A DNA stretch of 64,000 nt from Maratus speciosus (GCA_963932465.1 OZ010793.1:254893333-254957332); one strand, 5' to 3'. Counted from the stretch's first letter, positions 8,826-23,700 are shown. The notes: generated by a model from the letters alone, not told the origin. Translations and numbers: made by a program.

Positions 8826-10804
8826 AATTATTTAAAACAAAGAAAATAACAGAAGAATAACAGAAGAAACACGAAGATTGATGAAGAAACGCAGAGAATT
8901 TAAAATTTACAAAAACTATCCTAAATCAAGAGTTGAATATGCAGAATTGTGTAAAATGGTAAAAAAAAAACGTGTTACACATGATTTCAGAAATTTAACT
9001 GTGATCTTGTCAAGAACGATAAGTAGATCTGGAAGATAACAAAGTGAAGAGTTCTAGAGAAGAAGAAGTTCTCTAGAAGAGAAGTTCTAGAAGATAACAA
9101 AAGTTTAAAACATTCTAAGCGCAAACTGTGTGTTGGAAGAGAAGGTATTTTTCCACTGAAGACGGCTGATGGAACAATCCCCAAAATCAATAATAAAATA
9201 GTACACATTGTCGAAAAATTCTATAACGATTTATATAAATGTGAAGATCAAAGGGAAATCAACCTACGTGATCCATAAGAAAACACAACTGAAGAGATAA
9301 TTCCATAGGTGACAGATGAAGTTTTAAGAAGCCATTAGATGTATGAAAAAAAAGGTAAATGCCTTGGCAAAGATGGAATTACAATTGGCCTTGTCAAAGA
9401 TGCAGTAGAAGAATTTGCAAAAATGCTAGCCTTATTGTTTTCCAAATGCCTAGGGAAGTCAGATGTACCAGAAGATTAGAATAATACTGTGATTGTGCTA
9501 CTTTACAAGAAAGGGGAGAAGGAAAACATTAAAAACTACCGTCCGATCAGCTTACCGTCAGTGATTTATAAAATTTTCACTAAAGTTTTAACGACAAGAC
9601 TTGAATCAGCTCTGAACTCAGTTCAACCTAGAGAACAAGCAGGATTCCGAAGTGTATTTAGCACAATGGATTATATTCAAGCAGTAAGGAAACTCATAGA
9701 AAAACATAAGGAATATAACTTATCTCTCTTCCTTACCTTTACTGATTATGAAGAAGCATTTGATTCGGACTACACATCAGCAGTAGTAGAATCTCTGGAA
9801 GACATTGGTATAGACAAACCTTACATCAATATCATAAAGAAGATTTAGAAGAAAGCAACAGTTTGGACAAAGGAAAAGCGAAGATCAACCTTGGAAGACG
9901 GGTATGACAAGGAGACACCATTTCGCCTAAGCTTTTTACTGCTGTCTTAGAAAATATTTTCAAGAATCTGGATTGGGAAAACATAGAGATTAGAATAAAT
10001 GGGGAATGTTTAAGTCATCTCCGGTTTGCTGATGACATTTTAATTTTCAGTAATAGCCCTGAAGAATTGAAAAAGATGCTAAAAGATTTGGCAGAACAGC
10101 ATTAATATGGGATTAAAAATAAATTTGGAAAAGACTAAGGTGATGTTCAATTCATTTGCATCAAAAAAGAAAAACGTCTACAACAACACTGAGATTAAAG
10201 AAGTGCAAAGTTATGTGTACCTTGGACAGGAAATATTACCGGGTAACAATATCATGAATAAAATCAATAGAAGAATGAGAAATGGATGGAGTGCTTTTGG
10301 GAAGAACAATATTATTCTGAAGAGTAACATGTCTCTCTTTTTTTTAAGAAAGGTGCTTAATCAACGTGTTTTGCCTGCACTAACTTATGAAGCAGAAACA
10401 TTGACGCTAACAAAACGGATGATACAAAGATTACAAACAGCACAACGAAGTATGGAAAAAATGCATGCTAGGCATAGCTAGAAGAGACAGAAAGAGAATA
10501 ACCTGGATAAGAAACCAGACGAAAGTTTTTGACATCGTTGAGAAAATTAAACGGCTGAACTGGAAACTGGCTGGGCATATTACAAGAAGACAAGACAATA
10601 GATGGAGCACAAACACCCTACTGTGGTATCTCAGAGATGTAAAACGACAAAGAAGACGACCTCAAGTAAGATGGAGTGACGAAATCAGAAAAGTGACCGG
10701 TGTTATTTAGATGACTAAAGCACTATACAGAAAACAATGGGAAAATCTGGGCGAGACCTACATTCAGCAGTGGATTGATAACGGGTGATGATGATGATGA
10801 TGAC
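8826..10804 (+). mobile_element. RTE-type non-LTR retrotransposon (LINE), 5'-truncated and decayed
   Basis: Translated pieces in several + frames follow the order of an RTE-type polyprotein from just before the reverse transcriptase to the C-terminus. No endonuclease part is seen, so the copy is 5'-truncated, as is common for target-primed insertion. The 3' end is a (TGA)n run at 10786-10803, the short tandem tail typical of RTE elements. I place the left border at the first recognisable block (about 8826), which could be off by 100 bp or more. Confidence 0.85.
9104..10789 (+). pseudogene. LINE reverse transcriptase remnant
   Basis: The enzyme copied LINE RNA at the target site. Visible parts: a pre-RT segment near 9150-9240 (I-F-P-L-K, V-E-K-F-Y-N-D-L-Y); the RT core at 9489-9848 (Y-R-P-I-S-L-P, R-E-Q-A-G-F-R, D-Y-E-E-A-F-D-S); F-A-D-D-I-L-I at 10025-10045; a continuation at 10107-10481 (K-I-N-L-E-K-T-K-V-M-F-N); and the C-terminal part from 10465 (R-D-R-K, W-K-L-A-G-H, R-R-R-P-Q-V-R-W-S-D) to Q-Q-W-I-D-N. 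These lie in different frames and include stops (for example at 9846, 10105 and 10708), so the copy is dead. A small insertion near 10460 shifts the frame. Confidence 0.85.
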
Positions 10805-10838
10805 ATATTAATTTAAATGTGTTTAACGTTTTAAATGT

Positions 10839-11042
10839 ATTTAACACTTATTTTAGGTATATTTAAGGATATTATCACAGGCCGGGGAAACGACCGTTGT
10901 GTCAACTAGTAATTAAATAAAGTAAATATATTGTTAAATTTATTTAACACTTATTTTAGGTATATTTAAGGATATTATCCCAGGCCAGGAAAACGACCGT
11001 TGTGTCAACTAGTAATTAAATAAAGTAAATATATTGTTAAAT
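10839..11042. repeat. 102-bp tandem duplication, two copies
   Basis: 10839-10940 and 10941-11042 are nearly identical, each running from tatttaacacttattttagg to ttgttaaatt. Only a few substitutions differ (for example ggccggggaaa against ggccaggaaaa). It lies just downstream of the LINE tail. Confidence 0.9.
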
Positions 11043-11711
11043 TTATTTACTATTATCAATTACTAATAATATAATATTATCAATACTTATAAATACACTA
11101 TAAAATAATTATATTAATTATAGCAAATAATATAATTAATTTATAAGATTTGTAATGAATATTTATATTATTATTATTGTTATTGTTATTATGCTCCTGG
11201 AAGGTCATAAGAAACTTCTTACCAGGTCCTGTGTTATTTGATAGGCAACTAACAACAAATAATTTTTTGCCTTTCTCATTGTTGTCATAAAATTTCAACA
11301 ATAAATAAATTTCAAACATTACCAATAATAAATAAATGTGCAAAGAAATATAAGCACAAAAATTTATTTAAAAATTGGTTTTATTTCATAATTTTGATGA
11401 ACAAGAAATCTAAATGACATTATTATTATTTTTTCTCCTCTTTCTATATGCAAATTCTGAGACCTGTTATTAGCCAAATCGAAATTGCGTAAAACGGGAC
11501 ATGATTTCTATTCAATAATTAAGTCATTGTTGCACATTGAATTCATCAGTCAATGATGAACAATAGGCGTGTCACTTTTTCTCAAACCAACTATGCAATT
11601 TTATTCTGCAACAATGAAACATCACGCAATACAAGTAAATGTAGCGACTATTTGAACATTATGTTATTGAAAGGATAATACAAATAATAACACAGACTTT
11701 AGTTTATTAAA
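11043..11711. other. Upstream region of the five-exon gene
   Basis: AT-rich, with no clear TATA box or initiator that I would commit to. The core promoter and 5' UTR of the gene starting at 11712 should lie here or in an unseen upstream exon. An in-frame TAG at 11700-11702 lies four codons before the ATG, so the coding sequence cannot extend upstream in this exon. Confidence 0.45.
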
Positions 11712-11772
11712 ATGGAACTAAAAAAGATGTTGGTGTTCTTTCTGGTTATTAATCTATCTAAAAATACAATAA
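11712..11772 (+). CDS. Exon 1: start and signal peptide
   Basis: Codes for residues 1-20 plus one base of codon 21. The peptide has a short basic start (M-E-L-K-K) and a hydrophobic core (M-L-V-F-F-L-V-I-N-L), a standard signal peptide. The start context aaaATGg has A at -3 and G at +4. An in-frame stop at 11700 makes this the first possible Met. The donor is a|gtaaga at 11773, phase 1. Confidence 0.82.
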
Positions 11773-14700
11773 GTAAGATTTTTTTCTTTACAAATGCTAA
11801 ACTTCCTTTTAATTATAGTTATAAAATATTTTAAGTAATTAACACTATGAAAATTAGAAACTGATATTATTGCTCATTCACTTCGACACTGTAAAAAAAT
11901 TATGTAACGTTACTCCATAAAGTTAGTAGCAGTCTTGCTGCCTCCATTTGTTTTGAGTAATATAACCGATATAACTGGTGTTATGTTACACTAATGTGTA
12001 ATATTACACAAGTTATAACAGTTTAAATTACACTATTATATGTTACATTTTTTACAGTATACTGAACAGAAAACAATTTGTCTGTGGAAGGTATTCTTTT
12101 ACGATCAGTATCATTAACACTATTTCTATCGAGAGGTGTCAAAAGACACCTTTTGGATTTTGACTTAAAATTGTTCTCTAAGTTTAATCTTTTCTCCAAA
12201 ATTAATTTTTTGACTTTTCCTACAGTAGTTGTTAAATTAATTCACCGATATCATTTTCCTCCAGCTCATCCTGGATCTAGAAATATGCATACGGTATACC
12301 TATTTCTACCATGAAGTGCCTTTTGGCACCTTAAAGATTTCATAATTTCTAATTTCTAAGAATTTTTATAATTTCTTATTTTAAATAATTTTACATGTAA
12401 ATATCAACACAATTTTACAGCATCATATCAATTATAATCAGATTATAATCCGATCAGATTATAATTATAATCCGATTTCAGTTGTAACGGAAAATACCGG
12501 AATAATAACTTTGATATTTGCTTGTTTTCCGCCATGTTGCATTTTAGTGTAGAGCATTGCAGTGTCTAGTTCTAAAAAAATAATTACGCGCTTTATCCTC
12601 CAATTCTGGTAGTGAGTTCAATACATATTAAATTTGTTTCAAAACGTGGGAAATTCGTGTAAAAACCGTAGTATTGAATAAGGAAATAATTTATTACACT
12701 ACTGTTTTTATTATTATGGTTGTTGTTGTTGTTGCTGTTCTTACAAAGATTGAATTTTTGCGCGTGAAACTGAAAGTTTGTTGAGTTAATAATATTAAAA
12801 TGTTCGATTTTCTAATAAAAATTTTAAAAATGAAGAAGATAATATTTTTGTTTTATTGTTGTTCCAGTTGACGCAAATCATGTTTGATTACATTTATGTA
12901 TATTTATATTTCGTAGATTGTTGAATTAAGCTAGAATTTTTAAGCTGATTAAATGATCTTTAATAAAGACACATCAATTTATTAATAAATATATTGCTCA
13001 TAGCTGCCAACTTTTACGCTTTTTTCCTACCACTAAAATTTTGCAGTAAATATTGTCTTACTTAATCGTCGAAGTCTCCCGATTAGACAAGAGGAAAATA
13101 TCTATTAAATTTTAGTGGTAGGAAAAAAGCGTAAAGGTTGGCAGCTATGATTGCTCAAATTATCTGTATTTAACTGATAATTTGAAATCCAAACAGTTTT
13201 GGCAATTATTTGCATTCAAATGCAAAAGTGTCAAAAGACACCTTTTGGTATAGAAATATAGGCATAGACGAAATCATGGTAGAAATAGTGTTAAATTATA
13301 AACCTTCGATAAGAATTTCCTAACAACTATTACAGTATATTTTTTTACTTTCTTTACTGAATCTTTTAATGACTTTATAATTCGACAAACTGTGCTCTGT
13401 TTAAGGTAAGGTGGTGTAACATGTAACATACTGATTTTGTCAGTTCAACGTAAGTTTTGTGGCACGAGTTAGTTATGAGATATAATCAGTACAGTTTAAT
13501 AGAACAATATCAACTAGTATGTTGTAGCCATCACAAAACTTTCTTCTATATAAATCACGTCAATTAAATCATTTAAATAGTACAAAAAATTACATCGATT
13601 CAGAACAAAATCATATCAAAATATATATGAATTTGAAGTTTGATGAAAATTCGTGCATTAGTTCTTGAGATAGAGCTATAGCGGAGATTCTTAAAAATGT
13701 AGCATAGCGGCGCCACCTGGTGAGCGATTTACACCAAAACATAAACAGCACTAATTCATATCAAGGTATACCTGAATCTGAAGTTTGTTGAAAACCCATG
13801 CATTAGTTCTTGAAATAGAGCTATTGCGGAAATTGCAAAAAAATGCAGCATAGCAACGCCACCTGTTGAGCGATTTACACCAAAATGTATAAAACGTCAA
13901 TTCATGTCAAGGACTAACTGAATCAAAAGATTGGTGAAAATATGTCCTTAGTTCTGGAGATTGAGCTATTGTGGAAATCGTGAAAAATGCTGCATAGCAG
14001 CGCCACCTGTTGAGTGATTTACACCAAAAACTAAACAGCACTAATTCATATCCAGGTATACCTGAATCTGAAGTTTGTTGAAAATCCAAGCATTAGTTCT
14101 TGAGATAGAGCTATTGCGGAAATTACAAAAGATACAGCATAGCAGCGCCACCTGTTGAGCGAATTACACCAAAATGTATAGAACATCAATTCATGTCAAG
14201 GACTAACAAATATGAATTTTGATAAAAATCCGTGCATTAGTTCTGAAGATTGAGCTATTGTGGAAATCGTGAAAAAAGTTGCATAGCAGCTCCACCTCTT
14301 GAGCGATTTACACCAAAAACTAATCAGCCCCAATTTATATCAGGGACTAACTGAATGTAAATTTTCCTTAAATTCCGTGCATTAGTTCTTGAAATAGAGC
14401 GTCCACAAAATTTTTGTAACATACAGACAGACAGACTCACAGAGAGACATTTTGTTTTTCGGAATCTCTGACCCTTAAAACGTGTAAATCCGTCGAAAAC
14501 CGAAAGTATAAAATTTTCATGAATCCAATACTTTCTTCTTGTAAAGACAGAAGAAAGTAAAAATTATTGATGTACTACACGTCATCTTGCATTAAAGTTA
14601 CAGCCCCTGCTGTAGATTAAGTACTTTTATTTTCATTTCATTTTCATTATTAAAATGGTTTTTTATTATTAAAATATTTGTTTTTACTTTCCACCTGATG

Positions 14701-17700
14701 TATTATTCAGCTTATTTAATAATATTTTATGTTCCACCGAAATTCTAAATATGCAATTGCACACTAATGTAATATTCTACCCAACTATGTAAAATATTTC
14801 AATGGGGTGGAAGGGTAAAAAAACAAACAAATAATGCCTTAAAAGTAAAAAAAAAAATCCTCAAAACATGCAAAAAAGAAAAATGAAGCAAACGTCGTGA
14901 TACAGAGTTGTCGCCATGGGGGGTTATGGGGGGAGGGGAGTCTCCCCCTCCAATATTTGTGAACTTGGGAAAGAGTTGGGAAATTTTAGATTTTTGAAAG
15001 AATTTTGTTTTATTATTGTTTTAGTGACTTTTTTTTAGAGCTGTAACTGTAAGCAAGTTAAATAATGAAAAGAAATACACAATATCGCTTTCCCTTTCAT
15101 TTGGATCTCAAATAGCATTAAAATAAGTTGAAATTGAATAATTAATTTTTAAGAAAACGAAAAGTTACTTGTGCATGAATAAACAAAATTTTCAGTTTCA
15201 GAAAGAAAGAGCCCAAGCTTCCTTAACTATTCATTTCGCAAATGTTTATCTTATCTTTTGATCTTTATTTTCATGCTGAATTATTCCAAGATATGAAAAT
15301 AGAAAATAATCTAGTTTTGATTTGAATTATCTAACTCACAGAGGTGTATTTAAACTTTTATTAAACGAACCAATAATTAGAATTTTTATGTTTTTAATTT
15401 CAGTATTTTTCTTTGAAAAGGAATTTTTTTTTTGTACGCATAACTGTTATTATCGTACATACATAGCGCATATCATACGCCCCTGGTCGTGAATATCACT
15501 GCTTCGGACGGGGCATCTGGGATGACTCAGTATCTCAAAAATAAGTATCTCAAAAATAAAAAATTCAAAATCTCAATATTTTAAAGATATATTCTATTCT
15601 CTGCGCCCACAACACTGGACCACATGCGACCCGTAGGCAGCGGATTGCACACCCTTGTTATAATGGTATGCATGTAAATACATTTTCCCCACTGCTATGC
15701 TTACATATCACGTAATTTTGTGATTATAGCTAACGCTTAACATTTCTTGAAAGTAATTAATTCTAAACCTTTAATAGTAAAAAAAATATTGAAAAATGAA
15801 ATGTATATATTTATGCAGTTTTCCTCGCTTGAAATGGGAATTAATTTCTACCTCAGATAGCCAAACCAACCCATGATCAACAAAACAGCAATCACTCAGT
15901 GGCTAAAAAGTAGTATTGAAGTTTTTCTACGGTGATTTATATTTCATTGCAAATAATGAATTTTAAATAAATCTTATACTATAGCTTATATTATGCGAGC
16001 AAAAATTGTGTGTGTATGTAAATTTTATCTTGAAAACGGCTCTAACGATTTTGATTAAATTTTGCACCCTACCGTTTTCGGGTACGAAAAGACTATTGGG
16101 ATGGGTCTGGTGTTCGGGAAAATTCAATCAGTGGGTCATTTTGGGTCATAATGGGTCAGGGTCAAGCTAATTATATCTAAAGAACGGCTCAATCGATTTT
16201 GACTAAATTTTGTATCTAACCAATTTCGGGTACGAAAAAACCATTGGGATGGTTCACATGTTCGAGAAAATTTGATTAGTGGGTGATTTTTGGGTCACTG
16301 TGGGTCAAGCTATTTTTGTCTAAACGGCTCTAACGATTTTCACTAAACTCCATATTCTACAATTTCGGATTGCGAGAAGACCACTGGGCTAAATCACATG
16401 TTCGAGAAAATTCGATTAGTTGCGTCATTTTTGGGTCACCGTGGGTCAAGTTAAGTTTATCTAGATAACGGCTCTAACGATTTTGACGAAATTTTGCACC
16501 CTGCTGTTTTCGGGCACGAAAAGACCATTGGGATGGGTCTCGTGTTCGAGAAAATTCGATTAGTGGGTCATTTTGGGTCCTAATGAGTCAGGGTCACGCT
16601 AATTATATCTAGAGAACGGCTCAATCGATTTTGATTAAATTTTGTATCTACCCATTTTCGGGCTCGAAAAGACCATTGGGATAGGTAACTTGTTCAAGAA
16701 AATTCGATTAGGCGTCATTTTTGGGTCACCGTGGGTCCAGCTAAGTTTATCTAGATAACGGCTGTACGATTTTGACGAAATTCTGTAATCTATCGTTTTC
16801 GGGCACGAAAAGACCATTGGGATGGGTCACGTGTTCACGAAAATTCGATTAGTGGGTCATTACGGGTCAGGGTTAAGCTAATTATATCTAAAAAACGGCT
16901 CAAGACATTTTCACAAATTTTTTTAATATACGGCCGTTTCTGGTCATGAGATGACCATTGGGTAAGTCACATGTTCGAGAAAATTCTATTAGTGGGTCAT
17001 TTTGGGTCACAATGGGCCAGAGTCAAGCTAATTGAATCTAAAAACATGCTCAAAACATTTTGACGAAATTTCATATTATACCGTTTCTGGGCTTGAGAAG
17101 AGAATTGGATTAAGTCACATGTTCGAAAAAATTCGATTAGTGGGTCATTTTGGGTCACAAAGGGTCAGAGTCTAGCTAATTGTATCTAAAAAACGGCTTA
17201 AACGATTTTGACTAAATTTTTTATCTATCGTTTTCGGGCTCGAGAAGACCATTGGGCTAGGTCGCATGTTCAATAAAATTCGATTAGTGGGTCATTTTGG
17301 GTCACAATGGGTCAGGATCAAGCTAATTGTATTTAAAAAGCGCTTCAGAACATTTTGACAAAATTTTGTATAATACCGTTTCCAGGCATGATAAGACCAT
17401 TGGACAGGGTCGCATGTTCAAGAAAATTCAATCAATGGGTCATTTTGGGTCCTAATGGATCAGGATCAAGCTAACTGTATCTAAAAAACGGCTCAAAAGA
17501 TTTTGAGAAAACTTTGTACTACACCGTTTCTGGACAAGATAAAACCATTGGACTGGGTCGCATGATCAAGAAAATTCTATTAAGAGGGTCATTTTGGGGA
17601 TAATGGGTCGGGGTCAAGCTAACGGCATCTCAAAAAGGCTCAAACAATTTTGACAATTTTTTTTTTTTGTTATACCGTTTCACAGTACAAAAAGACCATT

Positions 17701-20700
17701 GAAATAGCTCACATGTTCGATAAATTTCGGTTTGTGGGTTTTTGAATTAACATGGGTGAAGCTTATTTTATCTAGAAAACGACTAACGATTTTCACTAAA
17801 TTTTGTATTCCATCGTTTTCAGGCTCGAGAAGAGCATTGTGTTAGGTCGCATGTTCGAAAAAATTCGATTGGTGGGTCTGGGTCACTGTGTCTCAGGGTC
17901 AAGCTAATTGCATCTAAAACAGCAAGAATGATTCAGTGGGAATAATATATCGAGATAAACACAAAGCTAATTTTGACAGAGCTCAGCTCGGTCATTCCTG
18001 CTAGTAATAATTTATTCATGACTGCTTTTCACAATGGAAAGCTAATTTCAGTGAATATTTCACATAGTACTTAGTGACTTAAAAAGTATGAAGTTTTTAT
18101 ACACAATTTTCTTTCTTAATTTTAGGTCGTCACATAGATCCAAGGCCTATTCATTTCGAATTTTCTCATCACGAAGTCTTAGCCATTTCGGATTCAGATG
18201 ATGATGTACAATATGAAGATTATTACGGTAATATAACCATATAAAATTCATAAATGTGCACTTTTTGATAAAATATATATTCTACTTATTTAATTTTTCT
18301 GTGCATACAATAGAAAATAGACAAACAAGTTCCTAATTATTAATTATCAATCTGCGGATGAAGGGTCTTGTGCATTCATATTAGCCCTCTCGGCACTGAA
18401 TTTTTTTTTTCCAATTTTGGGAAAAATTACTTTTACGCTAACAAAATTAAAAGTAGCTATCGAAATCACAGAAGTTACAGTTTACTGAAATTTAACGAAT
18501 GTGTTCTTTACAGAAACCTAACGAATGTAGTTATGTTGCATGTTTTTCATATAAAATTAGTCTAAAAAAGAATTTTTTAAGACGTTTGGAAAATGTCGTA
18601 TTACAACCAGATTAAACAAACATAAAAAATTTAGTAGTATTTTTTATCTTTTATCACAAATTACTAATTCGGAAAAGGAGTCCCTAATTTAAATTTAAAG
18701 AGTGAAACATATGTTTGAATTAAAAGAAACGCCAACGGTTTACTAATAATTAATAAAACTTTTATTAATATTATTATTATTAAATGCTGAAACATAATTA
18801 AAAGTCATAATAGTAAATGTATCGACATATGCTATCACTAATAGGTGCTGGAATTAACAAAAATAATTTTTCTTTCAAATAGTGCAATTCGAAGTAGGAG
18901 CCTCATATGAGGCTCAGGATGACGAGAGGGTTAAGTTGATTTCTTTAGAAATTGACCTATTGCAATCACTTCGCCTACACAGGGTGTCCCAGAACTTCCT
19001 GTACAAACTTGGTAGAGAACATCATTAGAAACCATAATTACATAGTAAAGCATGGGCGGAAACGTCACCCTCACGTGATAAAGACACACAAAGACAGACC
19101 AAAGCCATAATGCAGAAAGCAGTGTAAAACGCTTTATTACACAGAAAAGAGTACAATGTATGACTTACCAGCATCACAATAGCTGTTCGAAATTGAGCCC
19201 ATTGGTATGGATGCATGCATGACACCTATGCAACATGGATTGGCGAACATTTTCGAAGATTCTGGTTGATACGTTGATGGTAGCCGCAGCGATGGAGATT
19301 CGTGCCTCCAAGTCCATTTCAGAATTTATGGATTTGTCGTACACAATGCTCTTCATGGCAACCCAGAAAAAATAATCAAGAGGAGATAAATCAGGTGATC
19401 TGGGGCGGGGGGGGGGGGGCATGCGACGAGACCGACACGCCCAATGCAATTGTTTCCAAATGTCCAGTACAAGTGATATCTTGCTCTTGCGTAATGAGAT
19501 GGCTCCCCATCATGTTAAAACCACATTCTGCGTCAAAAATGTGCAGAGACATCGTTTAGCATTTTCAGAAAAACCTCCTGAATAAAAACGAGATACTTGC
19601 GAGCGTTCAGTCGAGGTGGTAAGATATTTGGCCCTACTAAACTGTCCGCCACGATACCCGTCCACACATAACATTGAAGTGTTGTTGTACGGCTGGTGGT
19701 CGAGTTACGTGTGGGTTGTTGTCCATGTGATTCATGTTGATCACACACAGTCGGGGTCTACAATTTACAATGAGGAAGCCAAGCGTACTCACCGTGAGAG
19801 CTCACATATTGCGCCACCTACGGATTTCCGTCCATGCTTTCCTATGTAATTATGATTTTCCAGCGATGTTCTCTACCTCTCTTCCAAGTCTGTACAAGAA
19901 GTTCTGGGACACCTTATATATAGTATATCTATGCAAAACTTGTCATAATGATAACATCCGTAATACTGAACTGATTCTAACCAAATTGGGACAGCTTATT
20001 GAACTTGCATCTATCTTGCATGAGTTTGTTAATAAAGTATTAGCTCTTGTAGTTCGTTTACAGGGATACGCAAAAGAATTCCTTATATTATGATCTATGA
20101 AAGAAAATCGTTTGAAGTGCATTTTAATGATGTTACATTATACGAATCCTTCCGGCAAAGAGTAACATTTTTGTTTCATTTCTTTATTTATTTTAAGATA
20201 AAATATCTTGGATGAATTCGTTAATGAAGAACATTTGGTAATTCGTTAAAAAGTAACGATTGTTTGTAAATCCAAACGACATTATGGTCAGTGGGCTATA
20301 TTTTCAGTTGATTGTTGATACATGCTACTTTTTTTTTAATATTTCAATAAAAGTTTAGAAGTTTACTATAGTTAGATGAGACAGATTAAAAAATTTCTAT
20401 GGCATTCATTGAATGGCTTGTGGTCGAACCTCGATTGAGCCTCGGAAGTACATTATAATCCATAAGCGATTTAAAACTATGATTACAACAAATGTTTAAA
20501 ATTTTTGATATAATTTCCTCATATTCACTCAATTACATTAGGTAAGTCAAATTTAAATTTCGCTACAAATTACTTTTCTCGCCAAAATGGAAGACTTTCA
20601 GAATGAGAAAGACCGATTAATTTAATTTTCATAAAATCTGATGTATGTAAAATAATAATAATTTTGAAAAAAGAAATCAATCTGGTCTTCTGATTGGGGC

Positions 20701-23700
20701 GGAAAGACTTATTTTTATTCTGATCTCATTTTTATTAATATGCAAGATTTTACAGTCTCCAATTTCATTTATTTCATGTTTGTCTAATTGCATGTAAAAT
20801 TTCCCGTATATTCATGAAACAACCCATATCCTTTACAAAATATTTCGCTAAGGGGACCAGAAAGGACAAAGAAAGAGACATTTTTTTTTCTTTTAATTTA
20901 TATCATTATTGTTTTTATAATGTTTGAATCGTTAAGAATGTCGCACATTTGATCCGATAGAAAAATTCCTAAAATTATGGTCATACGAGTCGTACACGTT
21001 GAGTCGCCGCGTAGGCCAGTAAGCGGCTGTGCATATATAACGTTCTCAACTTTTTGGTAATCTTTTACCCCCTTATGATATCATAAGTTATCATCCCTCG
21101 ACCCCCCCCCTCGTAATGATATTGTTATCAATGTCTAATTTTTTTTTTCTTTTGTTTGGAGTGATGTATAAATATGGTTACATTTATTTTTTGCATACGT
21201 TATTGATTCAAGAGAAGTCAATAAAATATAACTTTATATCAAATAACACTTAAAAGAAATAGTTACTATTTAAAAGTAATTAATAATATACTTTTGTTAC
21301 ATAATGCATTCAACAGTAATAATATCTTCTTGCATTTGTCTCCGGACGAGGGGGGGGGGGGATAGAAATTCTATTTACCAAAACAGGCAGAAAACATTCT
21401 TTCTCTTTTATTTACTAGTAAACACAAGTATCACTTCAAACATATTTCGCATATGGTTTCCCGAACAGCGTATTATATATCCATTACATATATGACAGAA
21501 AAATAGAAATGTCAGTCGTTAAGGTACTATTCCATATTTTGGAATTAAATAGTTTTATAATCATGTAATAATTTTAATAATATCTTTGTATTTTCTTAAA
21601 AATAGATAGACTAAAAAACGATAACATACTATTTTGATGTAAAGACAAAGTTACAAATAAAATGAGAAAATTTGGGTTGTACCAAAAATGATAACGATAT
21701 CAAAAGATAACCCCACCCTCCTCCCTCTAGAGATATCTTACGATATCATATGCCAGACCCCCCCCCCCCTCCCTCCTAAAATGATAACGTTATATGTGCA
21801 TAGCCACTAATACTTGCGAAGACAAGCTTTAAACTAAATTATCTCGAAACACTGTTTTTCAGAGGTTATTTTTTGAACAAGTTAAGGAATTTACGCGATT
21901 CTTTCTTTAAAAAAAAAAATAAAAATAAAAATAAATTCTGTACTAACTATACCTGAAAAACAAGCAAATTTTTTTTTTTTCATGATCTAACAAAAATGTG
22001 AGCAATTTTCATATATTTTGACTTTTTTTACTATACATATTTTTTTAATGTATTGCAAATTTCCTTTTATTTGAAGTATAATTAAGAAAAATCGTAATAA
22101 GCAATATATAAAGAAGAAATAACGACTCAGAATATCGAACCTGGACTTCAAAACCAGTGTTGCCAGTGGGCTACTTTTTTTTAATTCCTACTTCTTGATT
22201 GGCACCACTTTTCTGAAATGGTAATTTTTCTCTTGTTTTCCCCTTAATTAATATGTCTTAAATAAGGTGAATTTTACTATTTCAAAAAAGTGGTGCCAAT
22301 TAAGAAATTTGAATTTTAAAAAAAGCAGCCCATTGGCAACGCTGTTCAAAACAGTAACAAAAATAGGTTTGCAAGATTAATTTTGCCGTATAATATTAAA
22401 ATTTTTGTTATTGTTTCTTACAATTTAACAAAAAAATGCATTTCTAGAAAACATACATAAATAAATGCAAAAAAGAAGTAAAAAGGTAAATTAATTTCAG
22501 GGCTCCTAATTCACAATCAAACTTCAGTCAATTTTCGTCATTTCAAACTTTTATCTCCTTAAATTAAGTTTCATGTTACGAATGCTCTAAGGCTGCTTAT
22601 TCTACTAAATTTTTTAAAAAGAAAATACTTCCTTTTTCAAAGGGGTTCTGTCCCCGCTAAACTCTCATTGCATCTTCAATTCTATATTCTAATTTGATGA
22701 AATTATATTATTTCAGTAATCGGAAAATATGTCTACAAGAACATTTACGCTAGAATTATATTTGCATAAGCATCTCGTTGTGGAAAGATTCTATCCCATC
22801 CAAACTTGAGAGCCTTGATAAGAGATTGACGACATAAGAGCAGTGAAATTTTATTGGTCGAGAAGATTTTGAACAGACATTTGGCGAGCATGCCATTACC
22901 TTAGTCATAGAGTTGGTGAGCCTGCCATAATTGACAAGCTAATGTTTGTTTACTTGTCTAACTCATCTAAGCGAACTTGTCCAAGTAAAGTATCGCCAAG
23001 TATCAGACAAAACTTTGAGCATCCTGTCCTATGCGTATGTATATGTCGCCACTATCTTATAAAGGCACTCTAATCCACTAAAGTGTACTTCCATATCTGC
23101 CAACCACAAAATATCTGCAACTATTTCAGAACTTGAGTATATTCTCGAATAAATTGTTGTGTAGAAAGATGTTTATACAAATAAAACCATACAGTTGAGT
23201 TCTAAAAAACCTGCTTTATTCTACTCAAAAAATAATATTTTTGGCCAAAAAAGAAAATTTTTTTGATAGAGATTACAATTCATATTTCTTAATATTAATT
23301 TCATAATTAATACTGCACGTACAAAATTTTAAGACGTAGAAAAATCATATAAATATGTTTGAAATCGTTAATACTAATACCACAGAAAAAAAAAATAGCT
23401 TTTAAAAATAATTATTACAAAATATATGAATGAAAATATTAAAAAATTATTTAATATTAGGAGGTTTAAATCTTTATCATTCCTAAATTTCTTCACCAAA
23501 TGGCTACCGTTTGGTATCCAGAATTAAAATTTGAGTGTCCGGCTGAATATTTTATACGCGATATAATATGTATGGTTTTATACGTTTGATTTTAGCGGTA
23601 ATTTGATAATGTATAGGGTGATATGTATATTACCTCTCTCTTCCCCTTTTTTGAAAGGGGGGTGGGTCTGTTGCTCTTTACCGTTGTTTTCATAGTGACT

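Noticed and set aside
11098..11343. 81-codon - strand ORF with an Asn run
   Set aside because: The Asn run is an ATT/AAT simple repeat and there is no domain or gene context.
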